Shown: positions 49,501 to 59,350, counted from the first letter of the stretch. The stretch: DNA of 64,000 bases from Acorus gramineus (GCA_030737835.1 CM060849.1:10923768-10987767); one strand, 5' to 3'. A program made the numbers and translations. Notes: generated by a model not told the origin, from the letters alone.

Positions 49501-50693
49501 GAAAAGTAATTTTCAGATTATTAGTATTTTTTAGATTTATGGATTCTTTATAGTAGTGTAAGAAGGGGAAGGAGATACGGCATCAGTGGGAGGATGCAAG
49601 TTGTGTATTTAGAAGTTATGGATGCCATGATCATATATAATATAACAAATAGATAAATTGCTTGAAGTTGATAAAGTAAATTAATGCCTAGTGAACATTT
49701 TGAATTCATTCTAAGACCTCTTTATTAGTTGAGGAAGTTGATCCCTTTACTTAAAAATTTGAAATTGTTCCTTTGCCAGTTCTAACTGAAGGCTTCCCTC
49801 CTGAAATTGATTTGCTCATATAATATAACAGTCCCAGCACTGGATCTAGCAAGATATTGGTAGCATTAATATGTGCTGTTGAATTTTTTTTCCTTAGAAG
49901 TACTTTTCAAGTTCTAGTCCTTGATAATTCATCTAGTCTTTGATAATTCATTAACTTTGACTTGTACTTAAATTCAAGCTTTGTAGAATTTTGATCCATA
50001 TAAATTTGCCCCATGTGAACATTTTGCAAGAATTCACCCTTTTGAGTTTTCCATTCTGAACATCCTTGATGTCTCACTCCATGTAGCAAATTTGTACTAT
50101 ATTGGTCCTCCGTGACGGTCATATTGCTGATTTCCTCACATTTTCTTATTCCCATGCATTTCTCTACAGGTATTGGCAAACGAGGTTAATATTGGCTATG
50201 AGGATATGAGCAATCAACAGGCGAGTAACTTTTTTGGTACACACCAAATAAATTTCAAAGACTAACTTCTAAAAATACCTATAAAATAACAGGTTCTAAA
50301 GTTCAACGGGACCCAAATAAAAAACATACACCATCTAGCCCACCTTGTTGACTGTAAGCACTACTACCCTCCAGCATAGTAGCCATATTTTCTTTCGATA
50401 TGCGTATTAGTTCTCACTTTCCACCGATGCTGTTTTTGTTTTCTCTAGCATGCAAAGACAAGTACTTAGTTTTTGAATTCGAGGACAACTTTCTAGCAGT
50501 ATTGGAAAGAGAAGCCGCCACCGCCGCTTCTCCGTGCGTTCTCAAGGACTATGGAATTCCATCCGAAAGGTCATCCGATTTGTTGGAACCATACAAAGAC
50601 TCGTCTGACAATAACCTAGAGATAGATCATCATATTGGTGATAGTCCGGTTTCGAGTTTGGAGATCGGTTTTGATGGATTGTTGTGGGCGTGA
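33521..50693 (+). CDS. DEGP2: DEGP2, chloroplast Deg/HtrA-type serine protease (one in-frame TGA)
   Basis: 21 exons: 33521-33718, 35310-35483, 36355-36402, 36511-36584, 36944-37007, 39273-39317, 40215-40322, 41383-41460, 41577-41643, 41729-41787, 44541-44640, 45012-45091, 46695-46751, 48353-48456, 48844-48931, 49052-49137, 49285-49309, 49406-49477, 50170-50220, 50293-50353, 50449-50693. They sum to 628 codons; Arabidopsis DEG2 is about 607 residues. The Ser/Arg-rich start looks like a plastid transit peptide. Catalytic triad: His179 (TNAHC), Asp210 (CDIAL), Ser288 (NPGNSGGPA). PDZ regions follow (about 345-415 and 450-530), and the C-terminus [16 protein letters not shown] is family-typical. 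DEG2 acts at the stromal side of thylakoids in photodamage repair. Codon 154 (36550-36552) is TGA where the family has Trp. Introns 2, 4 and 19 use GC donors. The first in-frame ATG was chosen. Confidence 0.93.
36010..36214 (+). repeat. DEGP2 intron 2 segment also found at 11467
   Basis: The 205 bp are about 97% identical to 11467-11669. They lie in the middle of intron 2, and nothing at their edges looks like a transposon end. Either this is the donor of the upstream copy or both are copies of a short unrecognised repeat. Confidence 0.85.
37357..37816. mobile_element. MITE, family B, copy 1 (DEGP2 intron 5)
   Basis: About 460 bp. The left end is 'ggtgccatttggatagaggt'; the right end, read on the minus strand, is 'gggggcgtttcggtaaagga', followed outside by TAA as in Harbinger/Tourist elements. 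Internal phrases 'ttagttattctcattgag' and 'aaaatgtgaataagatgtgg' recur in inverted orientation in the copy at 55726-56160. There is no transposase. Confidence 0.6.
37830..38420 (+). mobile_element. LINE (L1-type) reverse transcriptase fragment in DEGP2 intron 5
   Basis: Plus-strand translation across more than one frame gives reverse-transcriptase landmarks in order: KLDFENA, a [17 protein letters not shown] block, [13 protein letters not shown] (family form RGLRQGDPLSP), the YVDDTLLF catalytic box near 38188, [11 protein letters not shown], and a LGCSRGDFP-like stretch near 38357. Frame changes and stops show it is dead. No endonuclease domain was seen, so it is 5'-truncated, as is usual. 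It sits in sense orientation within the intron. Confidence 0.75.
38530..38690. repeat. 86-bp tandem duplication in DEGP2 intron 5
   Basis: 'ttttaatgagtcttcc' and the following phrase 'tttttcttttatatt' occur at about 38535 and again at about 38621, ending in 'cttgatggaac' both times. It may belong to the 3' part of the adjoining LINE fragment. Confidence 0.8.
38687..39230. repeat. About 271-bp tandem duplication in DEGP2 intron 5
   Basis: Two units start near 38687 and 38958 and share 'tattggaggttgacacagta', 'tgtattgtaattgtat' and a CA/GT-rich end (38921-38946 and 39192-39230). They are about 88% identical. The second unit ends about 40 bp before exon 6, so the repeat crowds the splice acceptor. 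It may be a duplicated LINE 3' region. Confidence 0.85.
39780..39925. mobile_element. Possible SINE in DEGP2 intron 6
   Basis: 'gacccaatggtagaatc' resembles an A-box region, 'aggacttgaatccaaa' a B box, and an inverted tRNA-like phrase 'attgagctatggattcaatc' follows. The ends are not defined, so confidence is low. Confidence 0.3.
43170..43706. repeat. Repeat-like block in DEGP2 intron 10
   Basis: It contains a short telomere-like run (about 43237-43252), the doubled phrase 'ttagggttttacaccct' (43300 and 43341), and a diverged tandem pair of about 100 bp (near 43450 and 43545, sharing 'catcctaaa' and 'aatcctacaat'). 'gcttcacaccc' at 43321 is the inverse of 'gggtgtgaagc' at 43706, so the block may be bounded by short inverted repeats. 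Its identity is unknown. Confidence 0.4.
43707..44306. mobile_element. Mutator-type MITE with perfect 10-bp target duplication
   Basis: The direct repeat GGTGTGAAGC flanks the element at 43707-43716 and 44297-44306. The element (43717-44296, 580 bp) begins TATGAAGCACGGTCACGGAC and, from the other end, TACAAAGCACAGACACTTCC. Both arms are rich in GACACGG/CCGTGTC phrases, and the core is AT-rich. Long TIR-like arms plus a 9-11-bp duplication point to a Mutator-like element, though the transposase family is inferred. It lies in DEGP2 intron 10. Confidence 0.82.
45520..45815 (+). mobile_element. Possible LINE 3' tail in DEGP2 intron 12
   Basis: It ends in an A-rich tail (about 45790-45808) preceded by 'ctcctttattaatataatga', a form common at plant LINE 3' ends. 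Antisense look-alikes start with T-runs near 30098, 31217 and 47347. No coding domain was found, so the assignment is weak. Confidence 0.35.
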
Positions 50694-51189
50694 TGAAAGT
50701 ACGAACACATCCTGAGCAAGATGAAGCATTCAAAGTTACATCCTTTGCTGTTGCACACCAATTGCAGTATTCTTGATTCAAGTATTATTTATCCATTAAA
50801 GCAATCATTTTTATAATTATATTTTTTTTCCTTCTCCCAATTTGGAAGGATTTTCAATGATTAGTGAGTGCGAGAATATAGTAAAATGTAATGGTTGTTG
50901 CTAAGATGAGAATAATGTAAATTTGAGCATTTGAGCATTTACTTAGTCATTGTGTATGGGATGTTAAAGCAGAAAGTTCTGTAGTGAAGTTGCATAAATC
51001 TGTTCTACTAGTCTCTACTCTACGGGTAGTACACACCAGTGGAAGATCATTTTGTTGGAATATAAATCATTTTGATACCATTTATTAGGAATAACTGTTT
51101 TTTTAAAAAATAAATAAATATTTTTTATAGGATAATGGTAGACTATATATAACTGAAATCTGGTTTATCCCAAAAGCAGCAAGAGAGGG
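50694..51189. other. 3' flank of DEGP2
   Basis: It should hold the 3' UTR. It is AT-rich, with a short repeated phrase 'tgagcatt' near 50925. No other feature is supported. Confidence 0.4.
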
Positions 51190-51767
51190 GGGATGAAGGT
51201 GAAGATTGATAAGAGAGAACATTAAAAAAAAGATGGGTGTAAATCACACGAGCAGTGTAAACCAACTGCCATCTCAGAGCAAAAGCAAAAGAAGAGAAAA
51301 ACTGGGGGTAAAGGCAACCCCCAACCCAAGCTGACCATGATCACACTAGCCTGGATCAATATGAAAAACCCCTTTGACAAGTTGGACACTTCGAGCACAT
51401 GCCAGTGTACATCTCCAAGTTGAAATGAAATGGAGTGTCCTCCCAAACATTATCAATATAAAAACGTTGTCCCGTGAATAGCTTCTTGTTTTTGCTCAAC
51501 CAAACGCCCCACAGGGCAAGTCCTTGGCGTTCATCAATCTTCAAAAAAATTAATGTCCCATAGGGCAGCCAATATGATAATTTTGGAGACCCCAGTCTGA
51601 CTAGTACAGTGTTGCATTCGACTCCACAATTTTTCACCGTCTAAGAAGCTCGTTGGGAAACCTGAAGCTACCCTTACCTGTTGTGACCACAAGGTTGAAG
51701 GGCTAGGCATTGGCACAACATATACTTTCCATTTATATGGGAGGCATTTACTCCCATCCCTTGTCAT
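51190..51767 (-). mobile_element. LINE ORF2 C-terminal fragment
   Basis: Minus-strand frames at 51767-51534 and 51637-51356 carry stretches such as PYKWKVYVVPMP, LILAALWDINFFED-like sequence and LALWGVWLSKNKKLF. These resemble the region after the reverse transcriptase in plant L1 elements (the ...LWxIWxxRNxRxF block). It is broken and 5'-truncated. The hAT MITE at 51768-52580 inserted at its edge; the sequence after 52588 ('accccaccccaaagagagag') may be its continuation. Confidence 0.5.
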
Positions 51768-52588
51768 TAGGCCTGTTAACAGGTCGGGTCGTGGTGGACC
51801 TGAACCCGACTCGTGACAAGACCCAGCGGGTTCGGGTCCAACCCATGACCCGGCGGGTCCGGGGAAATGTGGACCCGGACCCGCCGGACCCGGGTCGGGT
51901 CCGGGTCCGACCCGACCCGGATGGTTGGGTAAAAAAAAAAAAAAAGAGAGAGAGAAGAGCTCATGTATTTGTTTGTCTTATCATTCTATTTGAAATTTTT
52001 TGTAATAAAACATTATTGTTAATGAGACTATGTTTGAATATAATTTTATACAATTCAAAAGAAGTAAATGAATTATTAAACAACATCTAAAACAATAATC
52101 ACTAACATAAAAAAACATATTAACCTAAATAATAAACATAACTAACCTAAACAACATTCAAAACAATAAACACTAACATATTAACCTAAATAATAAACAT
52201 AAATCATGCAACAAACTAATTAATCATACAAATTCAAATGCTAATAAATTAATTGTCCAAAACAAACCGATTATAGGCTTGTTATGATTATGATTTATGA
52301 ACTTGTAGATACAAAAATAAGTTAAGTAAGAAATAAAATTATGTATCAACTAATACTAATAGTCTTATAATATATGAACATTTGTTAAAAAAAACAGTCG
52401 GGTCCAACGGGTCCAACGGGTCGGGGCGGGGTGGACCCGGACCCGACCCGTTTGTTTGTTCGGGTCCGCCGGGTCGGGTCCAACTCGGGTCGGGTTCAAA
52501 TCGGGTCGGGTATATTACACGTGTAATCGGGTCCGGGTCGGGTCGGGTCCGGGTCTGGACCCGACCCGTTGACAGGCCTACTTGTCAT
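51760..52588. mobile_element. hAT MITE with perfect 8-bp target duplication
   Basis: The duplication CTTGTCAT lies at 51760-51767 and 52581-52588. The element (51768-52580, 813 bp) starts TAGGCCTGTTAACAGGTCGG and ends, read from the other side, TAGGCCTGTCAACGGGTCGG. About 160 bp at each end is filled with GGGTC/GACCC repeats, and the AT-rich centre lacks coding potential. The 8-bp duplication and the TAGG...CCTA ends place it in the hAT superfamily. Confidence 0.92.
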
Positions 52589-53072
52589 TCACCCCACCCC
52601 AAAGAGAGAGGGGTCAAGGTGAGTGGCAGTTAGTGGGTGGAGGGGGGAGAGAATGGAAGTGGATGAAGTAAAAAAAACAAGAGAGACTGTTTCTCTCACT
52701 TCCGTCCATTGTCATCACCCTTTACCCCCTCTGTGTTTTTTTTATCTCCACAAAAAAAAAAAAAAAAAATCCTTTGGTATATAGAATGAGCCCCAAAATA
52801 ACTAAGAATTAGTCAGAATAGCCCATTTATTTTGTTTGGAAGGTTAGAATAACCTGTTATAACATATGTCAGAATTACCTTGCATACACCATAATCTGGA
52901 TTCCATGTTAGAGGTGAAATTAGGGTATTCTCATTTATTCATGCACTCAGAATATGTGAGTCCCACAACTCACTTGAATTTTTTTTTCTCTAAGCGGTGC
53001 CCCTCTTGTCCTTCTCCCGGACCCTTCGTAGAGCCGTGCATCATCTTTTTTTTTTCTTTTTCTTCCATGGCT
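52589..53072. other. Intergenic DNA between two transposons
   Basis: G/A-rich then AT-rich sequence with an A-run at about 52752-52768. It may include more of the interrupted LINE. No gene is supported. Confidence 0.4.
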
Positions 53073-53165
53073 TTTTTAATAGGCATTTTTTTTTTCAAAA
53101 TAATCATTACTGTTCACAGAATTACCGAACTAATCATGGTTTTTGAAATATTACCAAACTAATTT

Positions 53166-53438
53166 TTATCTATGAGAATTCAGCATCACTTTTACACTTG
53201 TGTCATTGTATACCCTCATGCATTCATTCGCAAACGTCGGATATCTACAAGTTATAACTAATTTGTATCTACTTTGATCAATACTCGTTAAGTCATGAAT
53301 CAAATTTACCAACTCCTCGTAAGTGGTTGTTTTATCAATCATAATGATTTCTTGATGTTCACTCACATAACGAGGTTTTCCACAATTGTTCACTAACCGT
53401 CCATCATAATAACAAATTATTAGAACTTCACAATCCAT
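53166..53438 (-). CDS. MULE transposase N-terminal fragment
   Basis: A 90-residue frame: MDCEVLIICYYDGRLV..., a TTYEELVNLIHDLTSIDQS segment, then YKLVITCRYP and a C-terminal VMLNSHR. This arrangement (a short beta-rich start with VxIxYxGRW, a YxxLVxxIxxxT helix, and I-V-R/Y repeats) is that of the N-terminal domain of plant MuDR transposases. It starts and ends close to the element's left TIR and lacks the DDE transposase and SWIM zinc finger. It is probably a relic; expression is unknown. Confidence 0.6.
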   Translation of the reverse strand: MDCEVLIICYYDGRLVNNCGKPRYVSEHQEIIMIDKTTTYEELVNLIHDLTSIDQSRYKLVITCRYPTFANECMRVYNDTSVKVMLNSHR

Positions 53439-53820
53439 GTTCTATCATTTCACAAAAACAAGTATTTTTTTAGCAAATATAAGATTTACATCATTGGATT
53501 GAAATACAAAAAATAAAAACCTTCACAAAACCACTTTATAATATATTTTTATTGTAGAACAAAAAATATAAAAAATATCTTAGGGGATAGGAGGGCCGGC
53601 CATAACCGAGGATGGGAAGCACAATCAACAAGGGATGGAGTTGGGGAAACAAAATTTCAAAAATGGTGGATTAACTTGGGAGTTTTTGGGTGGGTTTGGA
53701 GGGAATTAAAGTTAGGGTTTTTGTGTCTCCTTGGGGTGGAAGTCGGGTAAGGGAGAAGGGGAAGACAAAGGGGGGTTTTAATTCAAAATAATTGGGCCGG
53801 ATCCGGATCCGGATCCTGCT

Positions 53821-54060
53821 GAAGCAGTGTAAAACGCCACTCGCAGTGGCGTTTACACTTGTTGCTTCAATCCAGGAGTACCAACTCCTGTGGGAAATTG
53901 TTCAAGTGTTGAAACGCCACTCCGAATAGCGTTTTATATGAAAATTAAATAAAACGCCAACGCGGGTAGTGTGTTATGTGAAAATTTGATAAAACGCTAC
54001 CCACGTTGGCGTTTTATAAAAAAAAGTATCAAAACGCCACATTCGGTGGAGTTTTTAACG
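53821..54060. repeat. 40-bp-phased palindrome array inside the MULE
   Basis: Inverted-repeat units of the form AAAACGCCA...TGGCGTTTT begin at 53831, 53911, 53951, 53991 and 54031, so the last four are exactly 40 bp apart. The slot at 53871 holds a different hairpin (CAGGAGTACCAACTCCTG). The first unit sits in a 48-bp near-perfect palindrome (53821-53868). Arms are partly degenerate in the later units. The function is unknown. Confidence 0.85.
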
Positions 54061-54278
54061 TGTAGATTAAAAAAAAAATAAAAAATGCTGACGTGGCGAG
54101 TTTAACTGGGTCATATGACTAGTTTGGTAATATTTCAAAAACCATGATTAGTTCGATAATTTTGTGAAAAGTGATGATTAATTTGAAAAAAAATGCCATT
54201 TTAATAAGCCATAGATCACTTCAATTCTAATTTACATGTTTCAAATAAGCATTTAAATAAGTTAGTTGGACAATTTTT

Positions 54279-55125
54279 AGGGTAATTAGCACTTTTAACT
54301 CTAAGAAAATAAAAATTTGCAAAAATAGCCCTGCCCCTCGAAAATTAGCAAAAATTAGCCCCGTTGACCTGGTCAGCGCTGGCCTTTTTTTTTATTTTAA
54401 TGTTTATACTATATAAACTACGAATAACAAGGGAGAAGGCATATATATACGCCGTCTCGTCCTTGAAAATTCCTTAGGGAAGAAAATGCAAAGGAAACGA
54501 CATATATATATGCTGTCTCCAAGTCAATTGCCTTAGGTTTTTTTTTTTTTTTCTTCAAACATAATCCTGCCTTAAATATAGTGTATAATCTTGCTTGAAC
54601 ATATATGAAAATGTATGAAAATCCTGCTTGAATGAAATAAAACAACTTAAATGAAATAAAACACAAGTTCTATAAATTACAATCACTTCATTACTGTTTG
54701 TGCATGAAAATTCATATATATAAATATATCTTAAGTCCCATATATACAGTTATCCAAAAAACTTCATAAACCCTTTCTTTTTGGCTTTCCTTGCAGCAGG
54801 AGGTGCTGACGAAGAGGGTACGTCTGTGGTTGTATCTTTGCACCCACATACGCACATATTTGTGGCTGTATATATGCTGTCTCCTTTGTATTTTCCTCCT
54901 TGAGGAATTTTCAAGGGGGAGACGGCGTATATATATACCGTCTCCCTTGTTATTCGCGGTTTATACAAGAGACGGCGTATATATATGTCGTCTCCTGTAT
55001 AAACATTAAAAAAAAAAACGACCAGCGCTGACCGGGTCAACGGGACTAGTTTTTGCTAATATTCAAGGAGCAGGGCTATTTTTGTAAATTTTCATTTTCT
55101 TAGGATTAAAAGTGCTAATTACCCT
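54279..55125. mobile_element. Second long-TIR element, Mutator-like, with GAGACGGC palindromes
   Basis: The left end AGGGTAATTAGCACTTTTAA and the right end, read on the minus strand (AGGGTAATTAGCACTTTTAA), are identical over 20 bases and stay similar for about 120 bp, ending near GCGCTGGCC/GGCCAGCGC-type phrases. Inside, palindromes of the type GAGACGGCGTATATATA...CCGTCTC occur near 54432, 54494, 54864, 54917 and 54968. No matching target duplication was seen. Its plan is the same as that of the MULE just upstream, so I place it with the Mutator-like elements. Confidence 0.65.
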
Positions 55126-55419
55126 TGATTAGTATTACATGAAATTCGGTACTCTATGAAATATTCAGTTTTTTTTTTTTTTTTCATTTTAATATAGAGA
55201 TTATTACAGCCCCACACTACACCCGTGTTAAAAAATCATTTTTCCCTACTAAACGAAATGATGTTAATCAATTGATGCTGGATTAATGTTGAGCAAAATT
55301 TAGGAAACCCATAAAAATTTAATAATACATAAGAAGGGTAGTTTGATCATTTTGAGAATAATAAATTTAATCATCAACTTATTCACAATTAATTCTAACA
55401 TAATTTACCATCTATTCAA

Positions 55420-55560
55420 ACAATAAATAATTTATTCTTATGTTTTTCAATGAAAATAACTGAAAATATAACTAGTTATTCCACTGTTATACTCACTTAT
55501 GCTGAAATAACTGTATACTTTGGCATAACTCTTATTCTCTATCCAAATAATGGTTAATGG
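55420..55560. mobile_element. Diverged partial copy of MITE family B
   Basis: The phrase 'tcaatgaaaataactgaaaa' and the later 'cttattctctatccaaat' follow the order seen at the ends of family B copies. Only one end is recognisable. Confidence 0.35.
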
Positions 55561-55725
55561 GTTGGAGGTTTCTGTACAACAGAGTTCGAATAGCCACCCA
55601 CATGTGCACATGCACACAAATAAAAAATGGGGTCTTTAGTATTTTTTTTCCGAATTTTACCTAGATCTTGAGAAATCTTGAGGAAACAAATATATAATAT
55701 CTGAATATCTAAAAATAAGCCATTT

Positions 55726-56160
55726 TTTGAGGGCTGTTTGGGCAGTGGAACAGGGAGATAATAGGAGGGATTATGGTGAGAGTAAGCAAAAAAAAGTTAT
55801 TTGATTATAATGAATAGACGGGTATAACTTTGTCAGAATATGTGAGAATAAATTGATATTTGTGTCTCCTTAAAATTATGTTATTCCACACAATTTATTC
55901 TGCAGGTATAAGAAGATTCACATATCAAATTAATTGTTATCACCTCTTATAAAATAAGAGAGACCACATGTCAAATAATTTTTTCACATTTTATAAATTA
56001 TTTCAAATCTTATTTACATTTTATCCACAACTTATCTATAGTTAATCAAACAACAAAAACTTAATTAATACATTTGTTAACGAGAATAACTGAAAACACA
56101 ATCAAATATAAAATTATTTATTTCACAAATATAGTTATTTATTTCTAAAATAGTTATCAA
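55726..56160. mobile_element. MITE, family B, copy 2 (inverted)
   Basis: Reverse-complement matching to 37357-37816: 'gagaataactgaaaacacaa' (56080) against the mirrored 'ttgtgtttttagttattctc' (37455), and 'ttttatccacaacttatc' (56018) against 'gtggataaaatgtgaata'. The left tip 'gggctgtttgggcagtggaa' is MITE-like. It is non-coding. Confidence 0.6.
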
Positions 56161-58403
56161 CTTCAAAATAATTTATTGTTAAATAATATGGAGCCATCAT
56201 AATTTTTTTTTTTATTGATTTGTTGCAATCCTTAGCCTGTGATAGAGAGAGATAGAGAGAGAGAGAGAGGGAGATATGCCTTCTCAGGAGTATCGAAGCC
56301 CCTAGAGAGGGAAAGACACACATCAATGTACACGTGTAACATCCTATTTGACAAATTTTAAAAATACATGTATCCAATCTGAATATGTATTCAAGAATTT
56401 AAAAAAATTATTAAATATCTAAAAATTTGTATCCATATCCAACATAAAATATCCGAAATATTTCTATTTGAATACAGATACGATGATATTCAATTTGAAA
56501 AATATCCATGTCCAAAATTATGATATTATTATATTATTATATTTATACTTTTTGAATTGGTATGAGTTTTTTTATATTGTTTTAACTTTAAACCATGTAA
56601 TGTTATCTGCGTATATTTATAATTTAATGTTTAATACTAAATAATTATTAATTTACATATTTTAGATAATAAAAATATGATTTTTATTTTTAGCTATGTG
56701 CAAGGTCTTCCATGTTCTAGTCCATGTATACCCCGGAGTCAAGTCAGGTCCACACGCGTTTGGTTTGGTAGTGTAGGACATCCCCTCTTGACATAAGTTC
56801 AACTCGGGATGTGTGTTCGTGGGCCCTATCTACTGTCTCATCTAAGCATTTTTTGGCGCGGACATTGAGTGTAACCTTGTCTAGCCCTATGTAAAAAAAA
56901 AAAAAGTCGGATCAAGAAAGGGTCAAATCAGTTCATGTTTCTTAAATATGCAAAATTAGGCCAGAAGATGGTGTTTTTAAATATTAGGCTTTTGTGTTTT
57001 CTTATTGAAATTTCAAATGATGTCAGTTGCGTTTAAAATCAGTTGAAAATTATGATGATGTATGAAATAATATAATAATTTTTTTTTATGAAGCTCATTT
57101 TCTTTCCTTTATTTTTTTTAAAACATATTTTTTTTGTACTAAAAATTGAATTAAATATTTGATTAAATATACTTTTGTGGAGCCGTTTCAGATCACTTTT
57201 TTATTTATTAAAACAATGCTGCTACCTGGGCCCCAGAAATTAGGTTTCATTGATGAGCCTCAATAGTTGGCATTCACCTTTTGGTTCCCTGTTTGACATT
57301 TTTAAACAATAAAAAAGACAATGACATTACTATCTTTTAGAGATTTTTAAAAATTGGTTTCAACTAATTATACAATCATTAATTCCTCATAACAAAACCC
57401 CTAAAAATGCAGCATCATTGAAACTTTTCCGATTGAACAAATTTTAGAAAAAAATTTATGACCTAAGGTTTCCGAATTGGGCGAATCTAGACAAACGAAA
57501 AAAGCAAAAAATTCCGGCGATCAAAAGTTCATATCATCTGATTTTCATCCCCAAACAATCATAAACAATGGCAAAGAAAAAAATTAAATTTCTTCCCACA
57601 ATGAAACCTCCTCGTTTGTTTGTTTGTTTTTTTTTTGCGACATAAACAGGACCATTAGAAGACATTTTTACACTTCTTGAAAAATGAAATCACTGATTTA
57701 AAAAACATTAACATGAAATATTTCAATAATCAAAGCTGCCTTCCGCACATTGTTCATCTGTTTATCTGAGTGTATCTGAAATCTATTTTAAGAATATGTG
57801 TTTCAGTTACATGTATCTGAAATCCAAAATATATATTTGTTTATTTAGGTTTGAGAAAAATAATATTTGACATTGCTCATTTGTTTTAGGTTTTCCAATG
57901 TATCTAGGTTTTCTAGTCTATCTATATTTGAGAAAAAAGTATTTGACATTGTTCATTTGTTTTAGGTTTTCTTGTACACATTGTTCATTTTCTAAGTGAA
58001 AAATAAATGATATAATGAATACAACATTCAGATACATATATGTATCTGAATTCGATATTTGTTTTCAGTTCCACCGATCAATCTGAAACTAAAAATTGTA
58101 AATTGTGATTTTTTTGGGGGTCCAAAAATACCTAATCTGGATGGATCACCATTGTTTGCACCACAATCAGTTCGCACAAAAAACAATCGTGTAATTCTTC
58201 TCTTCTCTACCTAACAAATCTGAATAAAAAAATGAAATTGATATTTGTTTTCGTTTCAACCGATCATTCTGTATCAAGAAATGGTAAATGGTGATTTTTT
58301 TTATCGTCCAATTGAATTGATATCTTCAAAAAGGAAAGAATCTCTCATATCATAACCACCTCGGGATTAATGGGGGCGGTTATGGAAAGTTCAATCAAAT
58401 TAG
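56161..58403. other. AT-rich intergenic DNA with transposon debris
   Basis: It holds a GA repeat (about 56240-56272) and a TATCC-rich block (56345-56560) related to the hAT-like MITE at 14457. A possible SINE ending in an A-run lies near 56690-56905, and there is a G-run at 58407-58421 at the far edge. The phrase 'gtatctgaaatc' recurs near 57771 and 57813. No gene is supported. Confidence 0.4.
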
Positions 58404-58853
58404 TTGGGGGGGGGGGGGGGGTTAATATGGGTAATTCAAACTTGTCACCTCATGTACATGTGGCTTGGGATGGGGTTTAGCAATTGGGACCCAAAAATCA
58501 TTATTGATATTAAAAAGCAAAATTTCACCCAAACATATTCCCAAATGATACATTTTTATCTTAAACATGAGCTTAAAGCTACTTTAACTATTATTCATTT
58601 TGAAGATTTGAATACCGATTGGGTTGTTATAGCTCCAATAGAGTTTCATTTTGAAGACTACAAGTCTTTAATTAGGATACAACCTCTATATTTGGGACCC
58701 AATTTTAGGTTTTTAAATGTCAAATCATGGATTTTTAATCTCAGAAATTCCCTTGTTAGCTTTGAACAACTTTTGATAAATGATATTGAACTCTTACTTC
58801 TTAATTTGCCTAATGTATTTAATAAAAGGGAAAAAATCCAAATAACCTCCTGA
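58404..58853 (+). CDS. Unrecognised 149-codon ORF
   Basis: An open frame of 450 bp in AT-rich DNA. It opens in a G-run (MGGGGGLI). The middle reads like an ordinary protein of mixed composition (for example NTDWVVIAPIEFHFEDYKSL), and it ends just inside an inverted repeat. I do not recognise a family. It could be a decayed exon, part of a transposon, or chance; the lack of any flanking exon argues against a working gene. Confidence 0.2.
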   Translation: MGGGGGLIWVIQTCHLMYMWLGMGFSNWDPKIIIDIKKQNFTQTYSQMIHFYLKHELKATLTIIHFEDLNTDWVVIAPIEFHFEDYKSLIRIQPLYLGPNFRFLNVKSWIFNLRNSLVSFEQLLINDIELLLLNLPNVFNKREKIQITS

Positions 58854-59350
58854 AAGCTGCTCGAAATCCATGTAACTCATTAACTTTTTTTGAAGTCTAT
58901 GTAACCACATGAAAACACCTATGTAAATATGAATAACCCTCTGAGTTAAATTTTCATTCACAGATGATGAATATTTTGTGAATATTCTGTTTGGTTCACC
59001 CTCGCTGTCCTACCTATGTAAAAATGTGGAAAATCATCTGCACATGATGATTTTACCATTATATATATATATATATATTTTAAAACCCTATGAAGAGAGA
59101 TAAAATCATCATTTATAGAAGATTTTTTGTAATTTTAACACATTATATGTATTTTTAGTATACTGTGTTGTCAGTCAAGATTAATCAAATTAAATATTTA
59201 TCATCTGTCAATGAAAATTTAACTCATGAAGGTATTTGAATTTATATAGGTGTTTTCATAAGATTATATGTACTTCTATAAATTTTTGAGAGTTACATGG
59301 ATCTCAACTAGTCTAGGATACAAAAAGTTCATTTTCAGGTTGCCTCATGC
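58835..59350. mobile_element. MITE-like element with about 140-bp inverted ends
   Basis: Left-arm phrases 'atccatgtaactc', 'catgaaaacacctat' and 'gagttaaattttcatt' reappear inverted in the right arm (about 59150-59310). The right tip carries 25-30 extra bases. No target duplication was established. The centre is AT-rich and non-coding. Confidence 0.55.

Larger units (their letters stand above)
53073..54206. mobile_element. Non-autonomous Mutator-like element (MULE)
   Basis: Terminal inverted repeats of about 85 bp lie at 53082-53166 and 54113-54197. Shared phrases include GGCATTTTTTTT at the tip, CGAACTAATCATGG and TTTTTGAAATATTACC. Immediately outside are 'tttttaata' (53073-53081) and 'attttaata' (54198-54206), a 9-bp target duplication with one mismatch, as expected of Mutator. 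The interior holds a fragment of a MuDR-type ORF on the minus strand and a palindrome array at 53821-54060. The transposase catalytic domain is missing. Confidence 0.85.

Noticed and set aside
53831-54060. CRISPR-like appearance of the phased repeats
   Set aside because: The setting is a plant nuclear transposon, the repeats are degenerate palindromes with 10-12-bp gaps, and no cas genes exist.
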